From contig NC_031768.1 in NCBI RefSeq assembly GCF_001522545.3, positions 93,482,230 to 93,546,229 on the forward strand: a stretch of DNA of 64,000 bases, read 5' to 3'. This DNA is from Parus major (lineage: Eukaryota > Chordata > Aves > Passeriformes > Paridae). Within the stretch, counting starts at the first letter, position 1. Every line of letters begins with the position of its first letter. The notes under the pieces are model-generated. The model was given only the letters and a program-made list of their open reading frames with translations, did no database searches and had not been told where the DNA came from. The translations under genes were made by a program, and so were the position numbers. Shown here in pieces: positions 24,201 through 36,975 of this stretch.

Positions 24201-26377
24201 TATTTAACAAGGTAGCTTCATTTTTTTGAAACTTCAATTTGTAATAAGTAAACAACGTAGAGAAAAATAATTTATTCAAAGCATTAGAATATAGGTTTCA
24301 AGGTTTTCTCTGATTATATTGTCATACTTTTCAAAATAAACCTATTTTGTATTTCAAATGAACTTAAAACAACAAATGTTAATAATTAATTATAATACTA
24401 TAAATCAAGCCATTCTAAACTATCATTTATTGGCTCATTGAGCTTTTGTGTGTAGTTACAGAAGTTAATTTTTTAATTGGAATAATAGAATGAAATACCT
24501 TTAACTAAATTATCATATTCCTCTTTATTTATGAAGTACAGCAAACCATTTCCTGAATTAAGAAACTTTCTATTCAACCAAATGCCAGCACCTACAGATT
24601 TTCTATATTGGCATATTCACTGCTGTTATCCAGAATTCTTTAAAGTGAAACTTTTACTGAATATTTTGAAACTTGTTCAGTGTGGAAAATCTATTATGTC
24701 ATATTAGAAATTATTTCTAATGCTTGTGTTCAATGTATAAATTTGTGTTTCAGTCTTCTTCCAAGATTAATAAAACTTGATATAAGGAATGAATTGAAAG
24801 GTAATTCGGCCAGAAATTAATCATTTCACTCCCCTTTTCCTAAAGGGGAGTTTTCCTAAATCTACTACAGTGGGAATATTAGAATGGAAACAAATATTTT
24901 ATAATTGCTTAAGGATACACAGAATATCTTTATCAGATAAAAAGACCCCCAACCATACTGTGTAAAGATTTTCATTAGATGACAACAATCAAATGAAAAG
25001 ATTTTATAGTTAGTGCTTGATTTTGGAAAATGTGAGTACAAAAAAATGTAATTAATGTCACTGAATTAAAAGACAATTTTAAGCTTATGGATTTAAAATT
25101 GACATGACTTAAAATCAATCCTTAGTAGATCCTGTTGAGTGAGACTCTGAATTTTTTGCTAGAAATTATTTAATCTGATGAAGTTTCCTTCATTCTAATT
25201 TGAAAACCAATTGTGAAAAAGCTTTTGAAATAATTTAATGTATTAAATATAATTATAATTAATATTATTTATCAAATAATTGTGGGTCAGGAGTACGTTG
25301 TCAATAGATAATTTTTCCTCTGAGAATGCAAAACTGAAATTTTGAGTTGAATTTTCTCAGCCTCAGTTGTATACATTGTACAAGTCAGAAGCAATCTTCT
25401 ATTTCTACATCAGACAAGCACAATTTTTAGGTTTATTTTTTGAGCAGAAATGCTTGTGTTCATGAAATTTTTCCCACTTGTGTTCTCTACCTTTCCTTTG
25501 GTATGTCTTATGTAGACCTCTGACAAAGAGCCACACAGAAGGTCTCCAACAAGCAGCAGAAACAGTATTATAGGAACTTGAGTCTCTCCCTTTCAAAATA
25601 CACCTGGACAAATGTTTTAATGCCAAATTGAAAAATTTAAGTGTATATCCCTTCTGACCACTATGATACACTGGATCCAGAGACAGCTGCCTATCCCCAG
25701 CAGCAGTGCAATATTTGGACACAATTAGTACAGAAATATCAGCAGTTTTCAGAGTAAAGTGCAGAATGAAGCTGATTACAGTGTCCTGTCACTAATCACC
25801 CCACAAAGAAGGTCCTTCTAAATAGATGAATCAATGAAAAAAACTCATTATTCAGTTAAATCTGTCCTGCAGAGATCTGAAATGTGCAGGAGAATAAATG
25901 TAAATTAGACTATGTACTCTCCCCGTACACAAAATCCGTACTTCTATGCTCAAATGTTACAGTACAGCACCATTTGTTTTCTTCACAGAGATAAAAATGT
26001 ACCAAGAAAGACAGAAATTTCCATTACTGTACATGCTCAACTTATTCTAATGTACAGCACATGAGGGAGGTGAAAACTTGCAGAGCACAGCATCAGTTCC
26101 TCCAGTTTGTATCAGCACAAGGCTGCTGCTCACTGGAGTTGCTCTAAGGGCTCTCCTCCATGGAACTGCCACTGCTCCCAAGCTCCCCAGTCCCACCCAT
26201 GTCCCCAGAGCACCCATCCAGTGCAGCTGGCCCCAGACCACGCCCAGACATCAAACCATGCAGGCAGAATGCAAAGTCCATCAATAACTTGCACTGAGAC
26301 AATTCTACACACATTTATAGGCAAAGCAGACCTCTAAATACCCAAGAGATTGGCCAAATACCACAAAAGAACTTCAC
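21246..26377. other. Long AT-rich repeat-poor interval
   Basis: No gene, RNA or transposon recognised. About 24000-25300 is the most AT-rich part and contains many TAATTA/ATTAAT cores and a tight hairpin at 24828-24851. This is compatible with conserved non-coding DNA, but composition alone does not show conservation. Confidence 0.5.
24828..24851. repeat. 10-bp stem hairpin with 4-base loop
   Basis: ACTCCCCTTT (24828-24837) pairs exactly with AAAGGGGAGT (24842-24851) around the loop TCCT. It is followed closely by a second TTTTCCTAAA, repeating part of the hairpin. No T-run or gene context gives it a terminator role. Confidence 0.85.
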
Positions 26378-26690
26378 AGGAAAAAACTTCCCCCTAATAC
26401 CTAATCCAAATCTACTCTCTTTTAGTTTGAAGCTATTTCCCCTTGCCTTGTCACTACACGCTCTTGTAAATAGTCTCTTCCATCTTTGTTGCAGGCTACC
26501 TTCAGGTACCAAAAGATTGCAATTAGGTCACCCTGAAGCCTTCTCTGTTCCAGGCTGAACAACCCCAACTCTCTCAGCCTTTCCTCACAGGAGAGGTTCT
26601 CCATCCCCCAGTCATCTTGTGGCCTCCTCAGGACTTGCTCCAATGACTCCAACCTCATATTAATAGGACGCTGTTTTTCCTGCACACAGA
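26378..26690 (-). mobile_element. CR1 LINE fragment, 3' tail missing
   Basis: Read on the minus strand, the sequence encodes CR1 ORF2 C-terminal landmarks: [19 protein letters not shown], then [19 protein letters not shown], and a degraded RFGLGIRGKFF. On the + strand it shows the matching TTCTCTGTTCCAGGCTGAAC and CCCAACTCTCTCAGCC. The 3' end of the element (toward lower coordinates) stops near 26378 without the usual terminal tail. This is unusual for CR1, which normally keeps its 3' end and loses its 5' end. A later deletion would explain it. Confidence 0.9.
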
Positions 26691-29600
26691 GCGGCTGAGC
26701 AAGAGGCCAAGGACATTCCCACTTCCATAACAGAGCTCCAGCATTTCAGCACAGGCACTAGGGGCTGCAATCAAGCATTACTAATGTGCTCAGTAGCTTA
26801 GGTATTAAGTTCACTAAAGAATAAAAAACGCATGGAAAGAACACGTAGGCAAAATGTAATGGATAGCCACAGGTGGGAGGAAAAATCAGCTTTAAATTCT
26901 CCCTAGAATAATTCCTTGCATAAGACTTTATATAAGCTGACAGCCTTTCATATTCTCAGAATAGGATCCCAAAATTCACTGGCAAGGTCTGCACCCTCCA
27001 GTAAGAATGGACCCAAGACTGCACTCACCAGCTGCCCCATAACTGTTTATTATAAGGGAAAACAGGGACAGCCAGTTTCAGGCGGGGTTGGAACCCAGTT
27101 TCGACAGCATTTGGGACTTTGACGTCGCTCACTGGGTCAGCTTACAACCTGGCAAGCCTGCAGAGGCACATCACTCCCTGTCTGTGACTGTGGAAAAGAG
27201 ATATATAGGCAGGGGCAGGAAGCAAAGCTGACCTTGATCGAAGCCTCTCTGGAGTCCAGCCTTAAAGAAAACAGACAAAACCCCCCAGCTGTCTGTGCCT
27301 CCTGGAACTGCCCCCCTAGAACAGTACAGGTGCAGGCAAAGCAGGCAGCACCGAGGCACACTGCTAAGCCAGAGGTGTGTTTGAGCACACTTACTTGCCA
27401 ACAGCCCCACTGAGACGGCTGGGCTCAAACAGAGTGAGCCCAAGGTGAAAGGAAAAACTTGAAGCCTGTCTAGCTTTTGCCACATGACAGCATTTTTGGT
27501 TCAGAGGGCTTTTCTATGTTTCAAGCCACCCAGTTGTTTTTTTGTACAAGACCCATGCTCAGCGTCTCATTTCAAAGTGAGTCAGAGGCACGAGCAGCAG
27601 GAGAAGGTAAAGGTTTGGTTTCACATGCCGGGCTAGCACTCATCTCATTTGTTTCATTATTTGGAGCCATATGCCCAACGGAAGAAACAGGGAAACAGTA
27701 ATACCAGCATTATTTTAGAGCAGTGCCCAAGGGACTTGTCATCTGACATTCAACGTTGCCAGAATTCCTGGTGCAATGAGGACAGTTACATTCCCTAACT
27801 TTGCTTCCCTACTCAGTAAGTGGCACGCCTGCTTCATGGAAGATAAGAACAGCTTTTGATTTGCGTTTCAGCTTCTAGAGTAAACAAAGTTTTCTCTCAA
27901 GAACTTGAAGAAAATATTGACAATATGACATGACCATATTCCTAAATACTCAAAATTCTCAGCACAGAAAAGCAAAACCTTCTTTTGATAAAAAAGTGCA
28001 AGGGTGCTTCAGTCCAAACTCACGTTTCAGAGAGCTTCCGTTTCTAGAAGTTTCAGATTGGAAAAGCTGGTTATCATAAATCCAAATCTCTTAAAAGTAT
28101 ATATTTCAGATAAGAGGAGGAAATTAACCCAGAATATTCTTACTGGGCAGGCATAGTAACATTTTGCTTGTAAGCCACTTGCAAAAGTTTACAGTAGGAA
28201 ATCCGTAGCACGCAAGACAAATCCAGACTTTAGAATATTTTTGTAGAGTTTTCTGAAAAAGTGAGGCTCTTTTTTTGCATAAAGAACCTCTATGATGACT
28301 TGGCATGGAATCTTTCAATTGAAGCCACCAGACAGGAAGGAAAACCAAAACCTGACGTGGAAAGAACCTGCTGGGCAACCCCATTTAGAAGGGCAGAGAG
28401 GTGGTGCATCTGCACACAAGCTGAACCCCCAGGTATGAAACAGAGGGAACAAAGACAGGTAGCCTTTAGAAATGTTCTAAGTGATCCTTACAAAGTCAGG
28501 AGGTTCACTTACCTCAGCATTCCATAAATCCAGTAGGGAATATTATTTATTCTTTCATAACAGAGTATAGCAGACTTCTGGAAAGACTGGAAAGACTCCC
28601 TAAGCTTAATCCAAATCAGGTTCTGGATGTGCTTAAACACTTCCATATGCAAATACCTCTTATTCCTGAACTCACAAATATTACCTGACAAGTCCTCTTG
28701 ATCCAGATGGTATGGGGAAGGGTCACTATTTAACAAAGCTGACACCAAAGAGGATGGAAGTTAATTTAAAATAATTACATTTTGATGCCCTACTTTGTTT
28801 CAGCTGGGGTTTTGTTTGTTTTTGGTTTTTTTGTTTGTTTGTGTGGTTTTTTGGGGGTGTGTTTGGGTTTTTTTTGTGTTCCAATTCCTTTATTAGTCAG
28901 GTAAAATTGGAACAATATCACACACCATGTAGAGGATATGAAAAAATACATGTGACCTTTTGTGCACTTTTGTGCTATTCATGTGTTCACTTGCTCACCC
29001 TGCACCAAGCAGATCCAACATCATATTACAATCATATGGAGGGAGAATAAGAGAAAATTCCGCTGGAGCATGTCAAGTTTATGCTGAAAGATGCTTTAGA
29101 AGTTTTTAGAAGACAGTACAGATCATAGAGTTAATTCAGAATTAAGATCATGGTGCAACTGACCAAGGAAAATATGGTACTGTTTTTATTATTCTGCACA
29201 AATCAGATTACTTACCCATGTTTTGGCCTAGAAATTAGAATCATTAAAGCGCAGTGATTTGTTTATAAACAGACTTAACACACTGCCTAGAAAAGAAAAC
29301 TTAAAAGTAGATGTTCCTCAACATCTAGTCAGCTTCTAAATGAGGGAGCTTCACATACAGACATTTTTACATCAAAAAAAGTGCCCTAAGGGTGATTTCC
29401 CTCCCTTTCTGAGAGCAGAGCACATTATCTCTGGCTGGTACACCCTGTAGATTTTTAATCACCTCTGTTCTGCCCCACCAGCTCCCTGCCTTGCTGGGCT
29501 CCAGCTAGAGCTACCCACCCAGAGCAATCAGAGTGCAGGGAGCCTCCCAGGCACACCAGGACCCTGAAGGCACTAAACCTGATTCTTACCTGTTTGAACT

Positions 29601-32600
29601 TGACCCTCTTTCTCCCTGCTGGGAACAGACCTAAACAAAGTCATGCCCAAAGTCATCTGAAACTGAACTGCTGCAAGGCAAGCTCTGCTGATGAGAAATG
29701 GCTTTCAGCAGCTTTTCAGGCCAGAAAGGACCAGTAGACCACAGAGCCTGACCTGCTTGACAAAGTCTGCTGCAGAGAAGAGCTGCTGGGAAAAGCCACC
29801 TCCTTCTAACCTGGAGTGAGGCCAGGGCAAGTCTAAGATCAGTGTCTCCAGCCCCTGACTGAGAAGAATGAGGCTGTTCACAATATGGCAAACATCATTC
29901 AGTTTCTTTCCTCTCAATAAAACAAGCCAGCTCAGTTTGCCCTTGAAATTCATTTTATTAGACTCCATGTCCCCAAGGCAACCAAGCCTCTAAATCCTTG
30001 AAATTTCCTCTTCTCCTCCCTTCAACAGCTCTGTCCAGGGAGAAGCAGCTTAATATTTGCCTGCCAGTTTCTTCTCTTTTCAATCTCTCTTTCCCTCTGG
30101 CTTCTCAGGGTAGGCAACTCTCTCAGGTTTAATGCCCTGGGTTCGTGGCACACCTTTCAAACTTTTTACTTCCCAAAGTAAAGCTTAAATCACAAAAAAG
30201 ATATTAGCCAATAAGGAAGTAGATGAAAGGGTTATTAAGGGTTCCTTACAGGGACTAGACTGCAGCTATCTCTGTCCATTTCCCCTTACAACGTTCCCTG
30301 GAAGCTCTACATTCCCTCCCTACAAGCTGGTGAGTGCTTGTAGGAGGGTGGCACAGTAGCACTGTGACAAGGTTCATTACTCTCTGCACAAGCCACCTAC
30401 ATGACATCTGGTGAAAGGGGGAGTACCCTCCATGACCCACCTGCCACCCCACTCAGAGGGGAAGCAAATGGACACAGCCTAGAGGAGTTAGGCAGAGCTT
30501 TGGAGTGTGATCCACCAGCTGATGAGCTGTTAAGTTGATCTGCAATGAGAGTTGTGCTCCCTCACAAAGGAAAAACAAAGGAATTCATTATTTTTAGTCA
30601 CAGGACATAGTAGAAAGAAGAGAACAAGTCACAGCATGAGAGTGCTTCAAAGATAAAGAATAAATCCCAATTATGAGGTTAACCAAGCCTGTGATGGAAG
30701 GATTGAGGCACAAATTTGGAGACAGAACTGAAGAGTTTGCAATCTTCTCAGTTCCAGTTCTCTATGAGGGAACTCCTGCAGTTCTGCAAGGAGCAGCAGA
30801 TCTGCACACCTCCCTGGGCTTCACTGCCAAACAATACAACACACATACAAATTTTACCTGAACACTAATAACTAGCAAATACTCACTGAAAAAATGCTAC
30901 TGCTAACCCAAGGCAGAGTCCAGCTCCTACCTATTTCACAGTAGCTATTTTCTAATGCCTTTGAGACCTGGACCATGCAGTTCTTCTACATCTAATGGAA
31001 CAATAGAGCTCTATCCACTGACAGCACAGAAATCCAGAAAAGACAAGTGGTACCCAAAAACTACAGTGCCCTCTTCATGGACAATTTGAGGAACAGTGCA
31101 CTGCTGAAGCAGTAATTCCCTCTTTTGTTAGACCCAGACCTTTTCTCTTTTGGGATAAACTGTCCAATACTCTTGCAACCTTTTGAGAATCTCTGGAGAG
31201 AAGGACTATGCAAGACAAGTGTCTTTGCTTACACAAATCTGCTAGTTGCACATGGCAAGAGGGGTAACTCACAGCTGGACTGACAAAGAAGAGATGGAGC
31301 ACAGCAAGGGCTGAGATAAATAGGCAGGGCAGCCCCTGAATCCTGCATCTGGAGTGAATCAGGTGGTTCTGATCCCATTTCATCTGGGGTTGCATCAACG
31401 TCTGCTTAGCCCTGAAGTACAAAATACCCCATCAAACAGAGATTATATCATCTTCTCTCACAAATGCCTTGTGTGAACATGATGGCCTCCATTTCATTCT
31501 GTGTACAAAACAGGGAAAAAACCAATTTAGCTTAAAGAAGGAAGTATAGGGAATGGAAGAAACCACTGTTCTCTGTCAGTAAATAAGCCAGTGCACAGAG
31601 AACAAACAGATAATCTGACTCTAGATGTGGCACAAGCAGGTACCTTTACTGGCCATGGGGATGTGTGGCTGCTTTGGGCTGGGTTTGTGGAGGAGGGGAG
31701 GGGGAAGGCATTCACTGTGCCTGATAAGCTTTGCTGCACAGGGTGGAGAGTTGCACGTGGGGCCATGCTGAACCATGGGTGAGGAATACAGAGGTCCATG
31801 ACTACACTGAATGCAGCCAAATTAGGTGCAAGAGATATGATAACCATGGGAGGGAGCTCTTAATTTATTGCTGTCTTAGACCTGATGGGGGTTTCTGCAG
31901 CCCTCAGTGAGAGATAAAAGTAGTTCACAAAGGGAAAGTGAAACAGCATTTAACAGTCTGAAACTACAAAGAATAAAACTAATGCTAACTTGAGGGGGAG
32001 AATATTCCCAACCCCTTTGCCTCCCACTTGCATCACTCACTGCAGTGAACTCAGGTGAATAATACAGACTGATGCTCTTGTCTTACACGTGGTTTCACAC
32101 TCATTGTCATTACAATGGAGGAAAAAAGCATAGAATAAATAAACCTCAAGGACTCTTCTTTAGAAAGTTCAGAGTAGAACATTTTCAAGTGTACATATTT
32201 GCTACAGCACCCTGTAAGCTCTTTTTCCTTGCCCCTCTCATTTAAGCCTTCATCTGCACAGTGACTCTCCTGCCATTATGGGTTCACTGAGCAAGTGGCT
32301 AATACAGAAACCAGATTACAGAAAAACACTACCTCTTTATCTATATCTATTTGAGGGTACAGGTGCAAGGGCACCAAGTTCCACTTCATTGCACAGGTGG
32401 GGATGAAACTGTGATCAGTTTTAGGAAGTTCTAAAACCCTTTGTGGAACAGGATGTGGCCCAAAATTATCAGATTATAGTAACCAGTGTGAAGCGACATA
32501 ATGTATCTCACCAGTGGCATGGTTAGAAAGTGTGACGACAGTTCTTCATCTTCAGTGAAGAAGTGCCTATTCCAGAGGCTACTGTGATGTTCTTTAGGCA

Positions 32601-32668
32601 GGAAATAAAAAAACCCTTAGATTTCTCTTGCCAAAATTCTTGAACGATCTCTTCCTATCTTCACCTCT
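26691..32668. other. Gene-free interval
   Basis: No supported gene or transposon. Patches around 27100-27450, 29400-29990 and 30240-30480 are moderately richer in G and C, with short, overlapping, unsupported open frames. A G/T-rich tract at 28805-28880 is listed separately. Confidence 0.55.
28805..28880. repeat. G/T-rich low-complexity tract
   Basis: The + strand is almost only G and T (TTTGTTTG, TTTTTTGGGGGTGTG). The strand asymmetry resembles the longer tract at 32669-32919 and the complementary C/A tract at 36581-36721. Open frames through it (Phe/Val/Trp-rich) are artefacts. Confidence 0.9.
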
Positions 32669-32919
32669 GTTTTGATGGGGGGAAGGGTTTGTTTGGTGAT
32701 GGTTGGTTTGGGGGTGGGTTGGTTTCTTTGGTTGGTTGGTTTGTTTTAGTTTTTATTTTGTTTTATATTTTCTTGGTTTATTATTTTGTTTGGGTTTTTT
32801 TGTTGTTTTGGTGGGTGTTTTTTGTTGGGTTTTTTTGTTTGTTTGTTTGGCTGGCTGGTTTGGGGGTGGTTTTTTCTTTGCTCTTTGTCTGTTGGTTTTT
32901 TTTTGTTTTTTTTCTTTTC
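32669..32919. repeat. 250-bp G/T-rich low-complexity tract
   Basis: The + strand is G and T with very few other bases, built from GGTTGGTTT, TTTGTTTG and GGGGGTGGG-like words. Several G runs of three to five are present, so a G-quadruplex is conceivable. It opens 78- and 89-codon frames rich in Phe, Trp, Gly and Val that look like membrane proteins but are composition artefacts. Confidence 0.93.
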
Positions 32920-34160
32920 CTGGAAGCTGTAGGGGTTAAAAACATAATTACAAGTTAAAATTCCTCATATCTGTTTAAATTCTGTGGTAGGACCTCATGA
33001 AGGTTTAGTTATTAAAAATGCTTACAAGGATAATTATAGTTTTAAACAAATGAAATTAACTATTTAAGGGGGGAAAAAGTAAGCAACCAAATAAAAAACA
33101 GAAGAAAAATTCCAAGATTCCCTTTTGGAAAGTTCAAGAAGGTGACATTTTCAAAAGAAGAAATTACACATTACTTATGTGTACCTTATTTTTTATCTTT
33201 TTTTAAAATCCACGATCTTTAATTTTAATCCAATTTCAGTTTATGGTAAACAAAAGGCAAAAATACCTATGAGTTTTCCAAAACCTAGCATCTCAACAGC
33301 AAAAAGACTAAAGATGGTGCCTCCACTGTGGGAAAAATCCAGGAGAAAAGGGATATTCAATGCAACAGGTCTGATAGCACATGTGAGCTGGACAGCTGCA
33401 AATGTGTGGATGCACAGTTTCCTTTGGCACATGAAAACAAATGCTGAGGAATTGGAACAATTATTGGGTAGAGGGAAGGGAAGTTAGCAGGTAAAAGACA
33501 AAAGGTTGAATCCAGGTTTACTGGTTCTATTTATTCCTCTGTTCCCAGGAAGCTGGTGCTTTTTTGTGTGACACAGCTTGCCCTTCAGCAGATATCATGG
33601 CAGAAGTATTTAGTGGCAGTAATAAGAAAAAGTCTGTATACTTGTAAATAACAGCACACACTGTTATGTTTGAAGCATACAAATATCACTGATGTGTGTT
33701 CTTGTGCCTGCATGTCCCCCCTTCCACTAACAATCTTAGCTCCTCAACATATTCCTTGTGATGACTGTCATGGAACAAAGGAATCCAAACATCTACAGAC
33801 TGGCCAAGGGACTCTGTACCACTGAGAAACATAAGTATCTGAACTTCCTCAGATTTCTGATAAAAGCTCAAGTTTACCTAGAAGCAAAATATTGGTTCAG
33901 ATCCATTCCCAGTGCTTTAGGCACTGACTATCCATGGTTCAGTTAAAGTCATTAATTTTTCACAAAACCATCTTTATTCTTCTCCTGAAGACTAATAGCA
34001 TAAGACTTGGTTCCCATCCTTGATCCTACAGATATGGCACACAGAAAAAGAAGCACCAAACAAAATTTGCATTCTCTGTTTTATGTGACAGGTGAGGAAG
34101 TGGAAAAAGAAATAACAACAAAAGCAATCCAACAAAACAATGGAGAAAAAGGATAATCAT
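32920..34160. other. Gene-free interval
   Basis: No gene or transposon recognised. The 102-codon frame at 33179-33487 (+) has no recognisable domain. Confidence 0.55.
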
Positions 34161-34507
34161 ATCATAGAATTATAGAATGGCCTGTATTGGAAGGCACTAT
34201 ATCTAGTCCAACCTCCCCTACTCTGGACAAGGACACTTTTCACTAGACAAGATTGCACAACACCCCATCCAACCTAGCCTTGAACACTTCCAGGCATGGA
34301 ACATCCACAGCTTCTCTGGGCAACCTGCTCCAGTGCCTCACCACCTCTGAGTAAAGAATTTCTTTCTAATATCTAATCTAAGGCTACACTCCTTCAGCTT
34401 GAAGCTATTGCCCCTTGTCCTATGACTACATGAGCTCATAAAAAGTCCCTCTCCAGCTCTCTATAAGCACCCTTCAGGTACTGGAAGGGTGCTAGAAGGC
34501 ATCCCCA
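34161..34507 (-). mobile_element. CR1 LINE 3' fragment, inverted
   Basis: The low-coordinate edge is the CR1 3' terminus in reverse (ATCATAGAATTATAGAATGG). It is followed by the typical inverted tail: CCAACCTAGCCTTGAACACT, CATCCACAGCTTCTCTGGGC, AACCTGCTCCAGTGCCTCAC, TTTCTTTCTAATATCTAATC and CCTTCAGGTACTGGAAGG. It is 5'-truncated near 34507. It covers the 3' part that is missing from the 26378-26690 copy, with an overlap of about 140 bases. Confidence 0.97.
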
Positions 34508-36580
34508 CAAGGACTGAGAATATTCCACAAAGTCACAAAGCTATTTGATTCTTGTATCAGCATGGACAAGATTTAGGTACATTCACAGAACCGAACTATA
34601 GTCACCTCTGTTTTTCTGCAACAATAGCATTGCATGGGGTTTAGTTGACTTCCCACAATGGATTTCTCAAAGAACCAAAGTTTGCAAGACTAGGACTATA
34701 GAGATGAGGATATGAGTATTCCTTTTGTAGATCTTGGGATTGTGTGTGTGTGTGTGTATAGCTAAACCAATACAAGCCCATTGAACTAATGCAAAACAAG
34801 ATAACACTGAATGAAAAAAGAAGCAAAGATCTCTAGGCCCTTTCAAACCAAATAATTCCCAGTGTAATTTTATGTATCTGAATACTTCCAGTTGAATGAC
34901 TAAAGAAAGATTTTGATTGATTTGATTTTTGACTATTATTTAAGAGCACATAATACATCAAGGAAAGATGGCAGGACCAGGGAAAAGCTGGCAGGAAAAA
35001 GTTGGCAGTGTAGTATTGGAAACAGATGGTCTACAAGCAAAAACACTATTATGATTAAGAGAAAGTATTGTTAATAGGGTTACATTTCTAAAGAAGGAGT
35101 TCTGCCAAAACCAGCACAAAAGAGAGTAGTTATTAAAAATTTGATTGAAGCCATCAATTTAGATTAGAAATCATCTCTCAGCTGAGACGTGAGCACCAAG
35201 AATGTGTTTGCTTCTACCCCATTACAATATGAATTAAAATACTAAACACAAACTATTATTTCAGGTATTTATGAAATTGGAATGAAAACTACAGAGCAAA
35301 AGTGATGAAAAGCAAAGGAAGAAAATCATGGAAACATCACAGCTGGATGTCACTTGCTGGTAAGTCTTCAATCAGCGCTCCAAGTGTTAAGAAACAATGT
35401 AAAATCAGAATACACTGGGCTCCCATATATTCCACCTAACTTCACTTAATGTGTCCTGCATAAGACACACATACACATTGCTTCTGTAGCTAACAGAGAC
35501 AGATGCTTATCCCCTGAGGGTGACAATGTCCCTCCTAAAACCAGTTATCTGAGATACAGAAGTGCTTAAGCTGAGAGTCTTAAGTCCCCTCTAAAAGTCA
35601 CTGAATGCCTTCATTTAGTCTTCAAAAGTGATTGACCTGATGTCACAAATTTAACTTCGAGGTACTGCTGAACATCCACTAAAGATACTAATTTCTAGGA
35701 GTGCATAGGAATTTAGTTATCCATGAAGACCTTGGCCTCTCTTTTTAAAAGCTGCCTATAGGATGAGAAAATCCAATACTACAAGCCCTTTACCCTGATG
35801 CATAAACTCTTGATATTAGGCAAAACTCTGCTCACTGCATATTTCTTTTCCTTCAGCAGGGCTGCTCTCATGAAACAGGGGACGTACCACAATTATTACA
35901 GTTAGAAATTCTTGACCTTGTTAAAAATTAAGAAAACTATTACATTTAGCCATTGTCCGTGGTTCAGGATAATCATTACAACTGAAATACCCATGTGTTA
36001 TCAACATTATTCTCATACTAAATCCAAATCACAGAAGAGTACCACCTACTACAAAGAAAATTACTCAAACTCAGCCAAAACCAGGACACTCTGATGATTT
36101 CTCCAGTCCTTGCACTGAGAGCTGTTCACAAGCCCAGGCATGTGGCAGCCTGGTCTTTACCTGTTCACACCAGGACTAGCTGGGCTTTTCTATAGAGCTG
36201 CAGAGGGCACATGAGAAAATTTCTGCTGTGAGGCTCTGGAAGATGATGCCAGGTGAGGTGCTGCTTTGTGTGTGGCCTGGAGGTCTACAACTGGCCTGAC
36301 AAGTATTTGCAGGCCCCAAACCACTGGTTTGTAGCAAAGCTGTCCAGTAACTTAGACCAAATTTGACAGGCAGAACAGCTAAACCTGGGAGTTAGGATTG
36401 GCACAGTGCAGAAATGGGCACTTGTAATAGAGATGCAGTTGTAGAAAGCTGACAGATCTGTTATCAGCACCATGTTTACATGAAACTGCAATTAACTTTT
36501 TGGCTTTTTTATAAATTATGCACTGCTGACTGCCTAGTTGCTTTCTTGGGCCCCATTCTTTGTACTAGAAAGTCCACCTC
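34508..36580. other. Gene-free AT-leaning interval
   Basis: No supported gene or transposon; it contains a short (TG)n run at 34741-34758. Confidence 0.55.
34741..34758. repeat. (TG)n microsatellite
   Basis: About nine uninterrupted TG units. Confidence 0.95.
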
Positions 36581-36721
36581 TCCCCCTGCCCCCCCAAAAC
36601 AGAACAACAACCAAAGAAGAACCCCAAAAACAAACAAACAAGCAAGCAAAATAATCCAAGTCAACCAACCAACCACTAACAAGCAAAAAAACAACAAAAA
36701 TAAACACCTACAAACAAAAAT
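36581..36721. repeat. C/A-rich low-complexity tract
   Basis: The + strand is mostly C and A (CAAACAAACAAGCAAGCAAA, CAACCAACCAACCACTAAC). It is the complement-strand equivalent of the G/T tracts at 28805 and 32669. It ends about 150 bases before the first assembly gap. Confidence 0.9.
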
Positions 36722-36875
36722 GCGAAGCAAAGAAATCCTTTACAAATTCTTATTCCCCTTTGAAACCACTGTGATTTAGCTATTCCTGACTGGCAGAAGG
36801 CATAGCAGATCTGGACCAGTATGCAAAGGTGTGCTCAATCTTGCTTCTCCCAGCACTGTGATATCAGCTTTGGAC

Positions 36876-36975
36876 NNNNNNNNNNNNNNNNNNNNNNNNN
36901 NNNNNNNNNNNNNNNNNNNNNNNNNNNNNNNNNNNNNNNNNNNNNNNNNNNNNNNNNNNNNNNNNNNNNNNNNNN
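36876..36975. other. Assembly gap (100 N)
   Basis: Exactly 100 N, a conventional filler for a gap of unknown size. It separates AT-leaning sequence from the first GC-rich island. Confidence 1.

Noticed and set aside
24828..24851. Intrinsic transcription terminator
   Set aside because: The hairpin looks terminator-like, but this is vertebrate intergenic DNA with no upstream gene.
32689..32958. Frame that looks like a hydrophobic membrane protein
   Set aside because: A product of the G/T-only tract, which can only encode Phe, Val, Trp, Gly, Leu and Cys.
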